Positions 47,501 through 56,600 of a DNA stretch of 64,000 nucleotides are shown piece by piece. The first letter of the stretch is position 1; every line of letters starts with the position of its first letter. The notes under the pieces are model-generated. The model was not told where the DNA came from, did not search any database, and was given only the letters and a program-made list of their open reading frames with translations. The stretch is taken from assembly GCF_004216775.1 (NCBI RefSeq), contig NZ_SGXF01000001.1, positions 360,828 to 424,827 of the forward strand, in the 5' to 3' direction. The DNA is from Cuneatibacter caecimuris. GTDB lineage: Bacteria > Bacillota > Clostridia > Lachnospirales > Lachnospiraceae. A program made the position numbers and the translations under genes.

Positions 47501-48967
47501 CTATTCCTCCTGTCTGCCTGCGCTGCTGTTGAGCTGGCAGGAAATGTTCAGAGAATACGTCGCCTCTTTCTCAGAAAAAGTGTATCCTTTATAATCCACC
47601 CGGGCAAAAAGCCCGGTTTCTTCCAGCGCGTATACAAAGGTGTTGATCTCCTCGACGGATGCGGTGGACGCCTTCATCCGAAGGGTCCCTGTGGATGCTT
47701 CATAGCTCTGCACCTCAACCTGCGCGATTCCGGCAGCGCACGCCTGAATCCTGGATTCCACCCAGGAATCCATCAGAGGATAAGAATCTATCATCTTTCT
47801 GGCCGACGACAGACCGTTCAGCACATTTTGTCTGTATGCCAGATCAATTTCCAGCTGATCTGCTTCCAGGACCCTGGCCACATTCAGTGGATTATTTACA
47901 TAATCTTCAATTTCCCGGTTTTGCGCTGATTTTATCACATTGACCGCAAACAGCGCCGCAGAAGCCAGGATCCCCGCGCCCAGAATTACGGCGGGTGGCA
48001 GAACCAACTTCATCAGCCTGCCCCGCTTCTTTCTGGCCTCAGGGTCATCCTGATAGGCTTTCAGCAAATTCAGCTCTTTTCCGCCTGTCAGCATGCCGCC
48101 CAGCGGATAGATAAAGTCAGAGGCCTCCGCTCCTGCTCTTCCCTTTAGCGCGCCGGCAACGGAAAGGCGTTCCACCCTCTGCTCCATGCCGTACGTCCTG
48201 ACCTGCTCCCTGATCTGGCTGTAATCTTCTTCCGATACTCCGCAGATCCAGACCTGCTCCAGCCTGTTCTCTTTATTCTGCGCCAGATAAAACTGAACAG
48301 TAGAGCTGATATTGCGCACCACGTCCATGGCGAAGCTCTCAGTTCCCGGCGTGGAAAAAATACGTTTCTCCGCCGAATAAACGTATTCTCCTTCTGCCAG
48401 CAGTATTGTCTGCAGGCTGTATCCGTCCATGATCTGAATCAGCCCCGTACTGTCTCTCATTTCAGGCAGGGCTTCCAGAACCTTCAGCGCAGCGTTCAGC
48501 CCGCTGTCCACAGAAGACAGGGTCACATGGATGGAGCGGAAAAGCTGTACAAATCCGTCTACAAAAGACCTGTCCGCAGCCACTGCAAATAGTTCCTGCA
48601 ATTTTCCTTTTGCCCGCAGCTTCCTGTAATCATAGACTGTGTCCGCAGCCTGCCTGGCTCCGTCCGCAAATTCCAGGACTACATTCTGCAGGGTGCGGCG
48701 TACGCCCAAATCAGGCATACTCAATTTTTTGGTTGCCAGATTGGAGCTGTTGACTACCAGTGATACGTCTTTCACCGGCAGCTTATTTTCTTTCCAGAAC
48801 CTTGCCAGCAAATCCCTTAATTCCTCTTCATTGGTGATCACCCCATTGATCAGGACTCCTTCCGGGATATCCATGGAGCACATGGACTGCACGGATGCCT
48901 TTCCCCTTCCGGGATCTCCTGCCACAGCGTATATCGTACCGTTGGAAAGATAGATTGAAGCTTTCAT
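47501..48967 (-). CDS. PilM-PilN fusion protein
   Basis: 488 residues. The first 305 form a PilM-like actin-fold domain (SSVDSGLNAALKVLEAL, IQIMDGYSLQTILLAEG). A membrane helix follows at about 321-343 (LVLPPAVILGAGILASAALFAV), then a coiled coil and a PilN-like extracytoplasmic domain (about 395-488, GTLRMKASTASVEEINTFVYALEETGLFARVDYKGY). In many bacteria PilM and PilN are separate and joined through an N-terminal PilN peptide; here they are one polypeptide. It links the cytoplasmic motor to PilO. Confidence 0.85.
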   Translation of the reverse strand: MKASIYLSNGTIYAVAGDPGRGKASVQSMCSMDIPEGVLINGVITNEEELRDLLARFWKENKLPVKDVSLVVNSSNLATKKLSMPDLGVRRTLQNVVLEFADGARQAADTVYDYRKLRAKGKLQELFAVAADRSFVDGFVQLFRSIHVTLSSVDSGLNAALKVLEALPEMRDSTGLIQIMDGYSLQTILLAEGEYVYSAEKRIFSTPGTESFAMDVVRNISSTVQFYLAQNKENRLEQVWICGVSEEDYSQIREQVRTYGMEQRVERLSVAGALKGRAGAEASDFIYPLGGMLTGGKELNLLKAYQDDPEARKKRGRLMKLVLPPAVILGAGILASAALFAVNVIKSAQNREIEDYVNNPLNVARVLEADQLEIDLAYRQNVLNGLSSARKMIDSYPLMDSWVESRIQACAAGIAQVEVQSYEASTGTLRMKASTASVEEINTFVYALEETGLFARVDYKGYTFSEKEATYSLNISCQLNSSAGRQEE

Positions 48968-48982
48968 TTTCCTTCCTCCTAG

Positions 48983-50188
48983 CTAATTAAGTGCAGAACT
49001 TTCAATGGCGTCATAGGAGCCGTAAATCGGCATGATTACTGCGATCACCACAATGCCCACCAAAATTGCCATCACAACAATCATCGCAGGCTCCAAAAAG
49101 GTCACCATACGGTTAATTGCCATTTCAGATTCATAGTCCAGGGTATCCGCGGTGGAGTCCAGCATGGAATCCAAACTGCCCGTCTCTTCTCCCACCAGAA
49201 TGGAGGAGGAAAGTTTGGTAATAAATCCGTCGATTCCCCTCAGCGCTTCAGAAAGAGTAGCTCCTCCCCGGACTTTTGCCACTGCCTCGTCGAACTGAGA
49301 TTCAATATAACTGTTCCCCACCGTCCGGCAGCCCACCTGGAGCGCCTGAACGATGGGCAGACCCGCGGAGTACAGGGAACTCAGCGTGCGGGCAAAACGG
49401 GCCGTATACACCACCTTCAGCAGCTTACCCACCAGAGGCAGGTGCACTTTTATTTTATCTTTTTTCAGGCAAACCGCCGGAATCCTCAGCAGAGCTCTGA
49501 ACAAAACCACCGCAGCCGCCAAAACGACCAGGATCAGCAGCCAGTGGTTGACCAGCAGGTCTTTAAACGCCATGACTCCCTTTGTCAGAGCCGGAAGCTC
49601 CTCCATCTGTGAAAACAGATCCTCAAACTGGGGTATCACAAACGTAAAAATAATCAGCACAACCACAACAATCAACCCCAGCAAGATACAGGGATATGTC
49701 ATGGCGCTGACAAGTTTTGAATGCATTCTGTATTCTTTATCATAATGAGATGCCATACGAATAGAAGCTTTATCCAGGCTGCCGCTGGCCTCAGCCGAAC
49801 GGAACATATGGATCAGCAGGGGCGGGAAAGCCTTACCCTGCTCCTCCATTGCCTCAGACAGAGGAGTCCCCTGCCGTACCCGGCGCAGCACATCTTCGTA
49901 GATTTTTCTGTAAACCGGTTTGGTCGTCTCTTCCTGGGAGACCATGGCAAGAGCGCGGACCAGGGAAACACCCGCTCCCAGCAGGGTGCCCAGGGACCGG
50001 CAGAATTCTGCCAGCACTTTAGCCTTGATTTTCCTGCTGCTCCCTTCTTTTTCCGCCGGGGAAGCAGTTTTCAGATAGAGCCCGCCGCTGCGGAGCCTGG
50101 TATATAATTCAGCTTCATCGCCCGCTTCCATCACGCCCTTTACAGCTTTTCCGCTGCCGTCCACCGCACGATACTTATACTTTGCCAT
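48983..50188 (-). CDS. pilC: Type IV pilus platform protein PilC (GspF family)
   Basis: 401 residues with two repeated T2SF domains and three membrane helices (about 165-195, 215-240 and 370-395). It begins MAKYKYRAVDGSGKAVKG and contains MFRSAEASGSLDKAS and LVGEETGSLDSML, the paired family motifs. It forms the membrane base on which pilins are added. A ribosome site lies upstream and it is 10 bp after prepilin peptidase. Confidence 0.96.
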   Translation of the reverse strand: MAKYKYRAVDGSGKAVKGVMEAGDEAELYTRLRSGGLYLKTASPAEKEGSSRKIKAKVLAEFCRSLGTLLGAGVSLVRALAMVSQEETTKPVYRKIYEDVLRRVRQGTPLSEAMEEQGKAFPPLLIHMFRSAEASGSLDKASIRMASHYDKEYRMHSKLVSAMTYPCILLGLIVVVVLIIFTFVIPQFEDLFSQMEELPALTKGVMAFKDLLVNHWLLILVVLAAAVVLFRALLRIPAVCLKKDKIKVHLPLVGKLLKVVYTARFARTLSSLYSAGLPIVQALQVGCRTVGNSYIESQFDEAVAKVRGGATLSEALRGIDGFITKLSSSILVGEETGSLDSMLDSTADTLDYESEMAINRMVTFLEPAMIVVMAILVGIVVIAVIMPIYGSYDAIESSALN

Positions 50189-50198
50189 CTTTCCTCCC

Positions 50199-50972
50199 TC
50201 AGTTCAACGCGAGCAGCCCCAGATACCAATCCAGCAGCGGGGTTCCCCAAAAATAAGCCAGAAACATCCCGGCGCACAAAAACGGGCCAAAAGCAAAATG
50301 CTCTTTTCTCCCTTTTTTTCCAGCCGCCAGGAGATAAATTCCATAAAATCCCCCTGTCACAACCGCCAGAAACAGCGCCACCAGACTCAGCTTCCAGCCA
50401 AGGAACAGCCCGCAGGCCGCCATCATCTTAATATCTCCGCCGCCAAAAGCCCCTGGGATCAATAATGTCAGAAGCAGAAGCGGCACACTGACAGAAAATA
50501 CTCCGATCAGTCTCTCTGCAAGCGGCAGAGACGGTCCTGTTAAAATGCCCGCCAGGCCGATGAGCGCCAAAGCAGCCACAAAACCGTCAGGTATCTCCAT
50601 GGTCTGCGCGTCCAAAAGCGCGACTTCGAATAATATGCTGAAAAACAGCCAAATTACAGCTGTCTGAATATTCCACCCTAATATATATCCCGCCAAAGCA
50701 GCGCTCACGCCGCCAACCAGTTCTGTCAACAGGCTGTCAGCAGGAATTCTGTCCCCGCAGTACCGGCATCTCCCCCGCAGCAGCAGGTAGCTGAACACCG
50801 GGACGAGATCCTTTCCCGTCAATTCTCTTTTGCAGGCCGGGCAGATACTTCTGCCGCGGATAAAATCCATTTTTCTGGGCAGCCGGAAACGCACCACATT
50901 CAAAAAAGAATAGATGCTGGCTCCCAGTAAAAAAACAATAACTGTGATCAATACCTGTAATACCAGTTCCAT
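50199..50972 (-). CDS. pilD: Prepilin peptidase (A24 family, PilD)
   Basis: 257 residues from ATG 50972 (GGAG five bases upstream; the frame is open far upstream but out of context). It has the N-terminal methylase-type zinc motif with CPACKREL and CRYCGD, then the aspartyl protease residues in DAQTMEIPDGF and GGGDIKMM. About seven to eight helices. It cleaves class III leaders after Gly and N-methylates the new terminus of all pilins here, including the giant one. Confidence 0.96.
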   Translation of the reverse strand: MELVLQVLITVIVFLLGASIYSFLNVVRFRLPRKMDFIRGRSICPACKRELTGKDLVPVFSYLLLRGRCRYCGDRIPADSLLTELVGGVSAALAGYILGWNIQTAVIWLFFSILFEVALLDAQTMEIPDGFVAALALIGLAGILTGPSLPLAERLIGVFSVSVPLLLLTLLIPGAFGGGDIKMMAACGLFLGWKLSLVALFLAVVTGGFYGIYLLAAGKKGRKEHFAFGPFLCAGMFLAYFWGTPLLDWYLGLLALN

Positions 50973-51028
50973 CAATACTCCAATATAGCGGCAGGACCCC
51001 AAACAGAACCGCCCGGGCCACAGAGGCC

Positions 51029-51493
51029 TCAGCCGCCGCTTATTTTGTCGATCCTGTAAATCTGGAAAGACAGCTCCTCCGCATAGCGTTCCGCCCCGCC
51101 GTCCTTTTCCTTTACAAGAACCATATAGCCATTTTCCACATAAAGAAGGCTTTCCGGCGCTCCGTGCGACCTGTCCCACGACAGCAGATAAAAATCTCCC
51201 CTGCAGCCTGTAAGCCTTCTGATTTCCTGTTCTGCAGTTTCTGAAAAACCGCTGTCACGGCTCTCGTCCAGCAGCTCTGCGCCGCCGCCGTAAGATTCCA
51301 GCTTCAGCAGCCTGGCTGCGGTGCGCACATTTTTGGCCTCCCGTAGCATCCGCCTGCTCTCCATTTGCCGTGTATAATATGTGGCAGCGGCTACCGCCGC
51401 TGCCACGATCAATACAGCTATCATCAGACCTGCTGCCAGCCTTTTCCAGAACGCAGAATCCAGCTTTCTGCCGGATGATGCTCTGTTGTTCAA
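51029..51493 (-). CDS. Membrane-anchored pilus-operon protein
   Basis: 154 residues. One N-terminal membrane helix (about 20-42) without a class III leader glycine at the usual spot; the soluble part contains a Cys (LTGCRGDFYLLSW) and short strands. The frame ends 56 bp before the prepilin peptidase gene. It could be a pilin-like or assembly accessory protein but I do not recognise the family. Confidence 0.65.
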   Translation of the reverse strand: MNNRASSGRKLDSAFWKRLAAGLMIAVLIVAAAVAAATYYTRQMESRRMLREAKNVRTAARLLKLESYGGGAELLDESRDSGFSETAEQEIRRLTGCRGDFYLLSWDRSHGAPESLLYVENGYMVLVKEKDGGAERYAEELSFQIYRIDKISGG

Positions 51494-51520
51494 AATTTCA
51501 CCTCAGCTTTTCTTCAGCTG

Positions 51521-51940
51521 TTACGGAGTTGCTGTCGCCTTTTGGGTAGTCCAGGTTTTACCATCGTATGTTGCTGTTATCCCTGATTCGGTATACTCTA
51601 CCTTGGTTACTTTCGATTTTGCAATGGTTACTTTTGCACTCCAGGTACCGTCTACTCCAGCTAAACTAACAATCTCACCTTCGGTACCTGCGGTAATTGT
51701 ATTATTCAATGTAAGTTCACCGTCTGCAATCGCTGTTGACGCATACTTCTCAGACGCAATAGTCTGCGCTGCCATATAGACAGTTCTGCCGTTAATCACG
51801 ACCTGTTTCTCCTTCGCCTTGTCAATCCATCCCAGCAGCGCAGGCACCAGAATGGCGGCCAGTATTGCCAGAATTACCAGAACCACGATCAGTTCCACCA
51901 GTGTAAAACCCTTTTTGTCTTTCCTGACTTTCTTTAACAT
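51521..51940 (-). CDS. Type IV pilin, probable major subunit
   Basis: 139 residues. Class III leader MLKKVRKDKKG, cut before Phe12, with Glu at +5 and a canonical helix (FTLVELIVVLVILAILAAI). The rest is a compact strand-rich domain without cysteines. It has its own strong promoter inside the operon and short size, both fitting the abundant major pilin. The ribosome site is normal. Confidence 0.9.
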   Translation of the reverse strand: MLKKVRKDKKGFTLVELIVVLVILAILAAILVPALLGWIDKAKEKQVVINGRTVYMAAQTIASEKYASTAIADGELTLNNTITAGTEGEIVSLAGVDGTWSAKVTIAKSKVTKVEYTESGITATYDGKTWTTQKATATP

Positions 51941-51987
51941 ATCTTATCCTCCTCGTCCTTTAGCAGGCTCTGACCTGCCATGGCACT

Positions 51988-52016
51988 ATTATACAATATT
52001 TATATTTTGTTATCAA
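51988..52016 (-). promoter_or_regulatory. Strong promoter of the major pilin
   Basis: TTGATA (52011-52016) and TATAAT (51988-51993) with exactly 17-bp AT-rich spacing. It lies in the 143-bp gap between the minor-pilin block and the pilin gene. Confidence 0.78.
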
Positions 52017-52083
52017 CTATTATTTTGTTTTTGACTGAAAATTTCAACTTATTTCATCACGGCTCAGGGCAGCGCGCTCTGGG

Positions 52084-52653
52084 TCAGGAACCTGGCTCTG
52101 TTTCAATATCGTTTTGGGACAGGTTATAACATTCTATGATCCTGACTGAAAGGAAGTCATACCCTGTCAGCTGATTTTTCAATTCCATCTCCACTTCCAC
52201 CAGGTTCTCCTGCTTCCAGGTGAATTTCAGCCGCTCCACCCGGTTGTTCATATACATTTCCTCTCCATAGTACCAGTCCACCGCCTGGCTGATCACCACC
52301 TCGTTTTCCTTTACCTCCTGATAGTCAAACTGGAGCAATCCGTCTTTGATGTAAATCTGAATGGGAATCCCATGTTTTTCCACAAAGCTGATCCTGCTGG
52401 CGTCAGCGGAAATCAGGCAGGGCACCCCGCTGTCATAGGGCGCGTTTACCGCAGCTGACAGTTCGCTGACCATATGCTCCATCAATGTATCTGCAACAGT
52501 CTGCGCGTGGGACAGGTTCTGCACCCGGTGAAAGACCCGCATAGCGGCTCCCAGCATCATTACGGCTGCGGTCATGAACACCGCGGTAAGTGCGAAAACT
52601 ACAATCAGTTCCACCAGTGTATAACCTTTCCTGTTTTTTTTCTTCTGTCTCAT
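52084..52653 (-). CDS. Minor pilin (GspJ/PilW-like)
   Basis: 189 residues from ATG 52653 (GGAGG upstream); the frame before it belongs to the neighbour's other reading frame. Class III leader MRQKKKNRKG, cut before Tyr11, Glu at +5, helix YTLVELIVVFALTAVFMTAA. The larger soluble domain with a long helix followed by strands resembles J-type minor pilins. Last of the minor-pilin block. Confidence 0.85.
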   Translation of the reverse strand: MRQKKKNRKGYTLVELIVVFALTAVFMTAAVMMLGAAMRVFHRVQNLSHAQTVADTLMEHMVSELSAAVNAPYDSGVPCLISADASRISFVEKHGIPIQIYIKDGLLQFDYQEVKENEVVISQAVDWYYGEEMYMNNRVERLKFTWKQENLVEVEMELKNQLTGYDFLSVRIIECYNLSQNDIETEPGS

Positions 52654-52711
52654 CCTGCCCTCCTTTCCTGTTTCTGCGGCATGAACCGGGTTTTTCCTAT
52701 GGCTGCCCGTC

Positions 52712-53029
52712 TCACTTGAAATGATAGATGATAAAATCATCAATTTTGCTCCGGTAAACGTTGCCTTCCACATAGAACCCGTTGCCCATGGGATCTGAGA
52801 AGTATATTTTACCGTCTGCCAGCAGCGGAGTTTCTTCCGGGCTGCTGAGGTAATACTGTTCCATGGCGTTGTCTGTTCTGGCCCGCAGCTGCTCCGCCTC
52901 ATTTGTCAGAGTTGCGGCAGTATACATGGCAGTAGTGAACATGGAAACTGCAATCATCAGGATCGCAAAAGCGACAATTACAGAAACCAGTGAGGACCCT
53001 CTGTTTAGCCGTTTCTTTTTTCCCCGCAT
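52712..53029 (-). CDS. Minor pilin (GspI/PilV-like)
   Basis: 105 residues from ATG 53029, one base overlapping the upstream stop. Class III-like leader MRGKKKRLNRG with Ser at +1 and Ser, not Glu, at +5 (SSLVSVIVAFAILMIAVSMF). Short soluble tail ending IIYHFK. Its size and place between K-like and J-like genes fit GspI. Loss of Glu5 is uncommon in this subunit. Confidence 0.75.
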   Translation of the reverse strand: MRGKKKRLNRGSSLVSVIVAFAILMIAVSMFTTAMYTAATLTNEAEQLRARTDNAMEQYYLSSPEETPLLADGKIYFSDPMGNGFYVEGNVYRSKIDDFIIYHFK

Positions 53030-53640
53030 CACTCCCTCACCTCCCGGTTCCAGGTCCATGCTCCGTCCATATCACTGCAGGTCAGCGCGTATGTGGTCTG
53101 CACCCTGAAAATTTCTTTTCCCCTGGCGGCCTGTACTGTCAGGATCAGACTGATACCCTCGTAGGCGTTCTCCGGATGGGTGCTGTCCGCCATGTCTTTG
53201 ATCAGCTGCTCTAAGGCCGCCCGGTCTGCTTTCCAGTACATTTCCGCGGTCACCTCATACCCTTCCATGAAAGCCCCCAGAGTTTTGCTGCCGTCGGAAA
53301 CCACCAGCTTTCTCACATAACGGGACACATCGCTTCCGGTGGACTCGTCATAACAGGTCCAGTTCCCGCTGGGAATCTGTTCCCGCAAATATGCCTGGAT
53401 CATCGGAAGGCTTCCTTCTTTCTGTATCATGTCTTCTTCCAGCAGTTTGCTGAAGGATACTGCCGCGGTACGGCAGCGCTCACTGACTGCCGCCCGCCTG
53501 GCCGCCCCTGTCATGGTGGAGGCGGCCAGCAGCAGGGAAACGGCCAGAGCCAGCAGCACCGCAAAAATGCAAAGTACCACTACCATAGCGTCTCCCCTGG
53601 TTTTTCTGCCTTCTCCGAAGGTATTCTGCCACCGCTTCAT
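53029..53640 (-). CDS. Minor pilin (GspK/PilX-like)
   Basis: 203 residues from ATG 53640, ATGA overlap with the giant gene, GGAGG eight bases upstream. The leader is long (to Gly16, RKTRG), then DAMVVVLCIFAVLLALAVSLLLA. Position +5 is Val; known GspK proteins also lack Glu5, so this fits the tip-located K subunit. The soluble domain of about 165 residues is helix-strand mixed. Directly coupled to the giant prepilin upstream. Confidence 0.78.
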   Translation of the reverse strand: MKRWQNTFGEGRKTRGDAMVVVLCIFAVLLALAVSLLLAASTMTGAARRAAVSERCRTAAVSFSKLLEEDMIQKEGSLPMIQAYLREQIPSGNWTCYDESTGSDVSRYVRKLVVSDGSKTLGAFMEGYEVTAEMYWKADRAALEQLIKDMADSTHPENAYEGISLILTVQAARGKEIFRVQTTYALTCSDMDGAWTWNREVRE

Positions 53641-56600
53641 TCCGTACCTCCGTTCAGTTTTGCCGGCAGTTCTTCTTTCTTCACTTTCCATATCTGGTAC
53701 TTCTCATCTTTTAGTTCTTCCAAAATCAAAGCATCCTGTTCCAACAACCGGAAATCCCAGTCTGTTTTACCATCTTCGTCGATCCTGCGATGCCACTGAT
53801 TTCTCAGGGAGGACATATACGCTTCCTGGGTTCCCGTCAGGGCCTGCAGCGTGGCGCTGCCGGTATAGGCCATGCCGCTGTCGTCCGCATCCATTCCCGG
53901 CTCGCCCCAGCTCAGGATATCGGGCAGGATCAGCAGGTAACGGATATTTCCTTCTTTATCTTCCAGTTTTCTGAGGCGCACCTGGCTGCAGTCCAGCGTG
54001 AAGGTCTCTCCGGCGTCCAGACGTCCGTCAAAGTGATAGCCAAAGCCTTCAAAAGAAACTTCCCAGACTCTGGTACCGTCCTTCAGATCTTCCAGCGCTT
54101 CAAAATCCTTCTGGACGTCTTCCCACTTCTTTTCCTCTTCATTCCACTGAGGGCCGGTCACTTTGTCTGTTTCTGTGTCCACTGTCAGCTTGTAGTCTCC
54201 TCCACTCTGCTCGTATCCATCTTCGTCCCCATAATCCAGGGCAGTGAGCCAGGCGACGTACTCCTTCACTTTTTCATCCGCCGTCCAGATTAACGCCTGC
54301 CTGTAAATTTCCAGCTCAGCTTCTCCCGGAGTGCCGTCCTGTCTGGTGACTTCAGCCGTCAGTTCTTCCTCAAACGCTTCCGCTTCCCAATCAGGATCTG
54401 CCATTCTGATCTTTGGCAGGCGGAACTGCGCGTAATCGGACCAGTGAGAACCAATCTGGCTGCTGGAGGACGCCCTCAGACGCACCACCAGCCAGCTTCC
54501 CGCCCAGTCGCTGCTCAGCCCCCGGAAATACCTCAGGGCCTTAGAAAGGGTGTTTCCTGTCATGGAGGACAGTGTAATCTCCTCCAACAGCTCTCCGGAA
54601 GGCTCTCCGTCCGCCAGCGGGCTGTCGTAAATACCTCCCTCCAGAACGTAGGTTCCTCTTTCTATATTATCTGATGCAAGCTGCAGTTTGAACCCATCCT
54701 TTTCAAATTCATCAATGGCCAGCACGGTCTCTTCAGTCAGTTCCGTCCCATCAGACGCCGTAAAGCTAAGCCAGCCCGTCTGGGGCTGCGGCAGCCTCTG
54801 AGGAATTGTCAGCTTATAAGCTCCGCCCGGCGCGGAAGTGACGTACACTGTATCCTGATGGATCTCTTTTGCCACGGCCAGCACAGATATTTCCACCTTC
54901 GCCCCGGAATCAAAAACATCATCATCCAGGGAAATCTTCAGTACAGCCGTATGCCTGCCCTCTTCCAGGAGCTTTTCTGCTTCTTCCCCTCTGAGTTTGC
55001 CCAGTATCAGATCCTCATCTCCGGCTTTTACATGGATCTCATAATGATCCAAATCCCTGCGCTGCAGTTCGTCTTCGATCAGGGACCAGGTCACGTTGTA
55101 ATTCAGCTGGTTCAGATCCCCGTCGTGCACCACCCTCGGCTGAGGGATAGAATCCAGCTGCAGGTAGAAACGATAGGGATTCTCCTCATTATCAGAGGAA
55201 AGTCCCAGACGGTACGTGGTGCCGTCAGAATTTAAGGTTCCTCTCCTGGTCACCCTCAGCACCACCTCTTTATAATTCCAGCCGCTGTTTCCTACAGAAA
55301 TGGATCTTTCTGCTGTGTTTTTCAGCTCCGCCAGCTGAACCTCTGTGCCATCGAGAGTAAATCCTGTGAGCACTGCGTCATATCTGGCCGAACTGTCCGC
55401 TCCCTCCTGATCCCAGCGGAAGAGATAAGATCCTTCCTCTGTTCCGTATGTCTCATCCAGCACCGGCGCAGGCAGACGGGCAGGCAAAGAGACATTCTGT
55501 ACCTTTCTCTGATTCCCATAGCTGCTTTCCGCCAGAATCGCCGCATAGCGCAGGGAATAGGAACCGTCTCCTGCTTTCTCCACCACATATCCCGGCTTCA
55601 GCGCAGTCCTGTTCCCGTCTGTCCAGATTTCTGCATACCCCCGTACTTCTTCTGCTGTTAATCCCGCGGCAAAAGGTTCCATCTGCCCGTAGTAGCACAT
55701 ATTTGCCTGATCCGACCAGATATAGGCCTGAACCACTGCGCTGGTCTTCCCTTCCCGCACCATCTGCTCCAGCATATCCTGAGGCAGGTCAGAAACCTGC
55801 ATAACAGCGCTGCTTCCTGCAAACACCTTGGCAATTCCTGAAGCAGCAGAAACGGAAATTCCCAGCTCCTCATCCGGAAGCAGCACATCCGCTCTGTAAT
55901 ACAGCTGTCCTTTCGCATTGGAAATATTGACCCGGAATCCCAGGTCAGACAGCGTCGTTCCGGTAAATCCTTTCAGCGCAATTCCCGCAGCAGAAGCCTG
56001 GCCAGCCAGTTTGCAGGGAAGACCCTGGTAGCCTTCTGTGCTGGACTTTCTGGTTCTATTATTCTCCGTCCTGGAGGCATAGAAGGAAATATAAGAAATA
56101 TTGCTGGCCGTCCCGGTTCCCGAAACCCTGGTTTTTTCTTTGTCTCCTGCCTCTCCTGCCTGAAAAGTTTTGGAATTCCCCCCGAAGCGTACCGTAATCT
56201 CCGTATCCGGCTGGTAATCCCCGGCATTTTCCAGAATGCAGGAATATTGATCCCCGCTTTCCAGCTCCAGGTGGATTTTGGGAACCGGCAGCGGTTCCTG
56301 AATCAGAACCGGACATCCCGCGCACTGCCCCCATTCAGACACATAGACTCCGCTGGCCGAGCGCACTTCAATCACCATATATTTACCGATCCACTCTTCC
56401 CGAACGGGAATTTGAGCGCTTTGCGCCGTACCCGGAACCCGCACAGTTTCCTGGGCAAACAGATTCTGCATCTGTTCATCCTCATAGACAGCAGCCTGCA
56501 CTTCATAATTCTGCACTGCCACATTTCCGTCAGGAGCTTCCCAGCTTACCTGATAGACACTGCCAGTTTCCGAATAGGTTACATTACTGGGAACCGGCAT

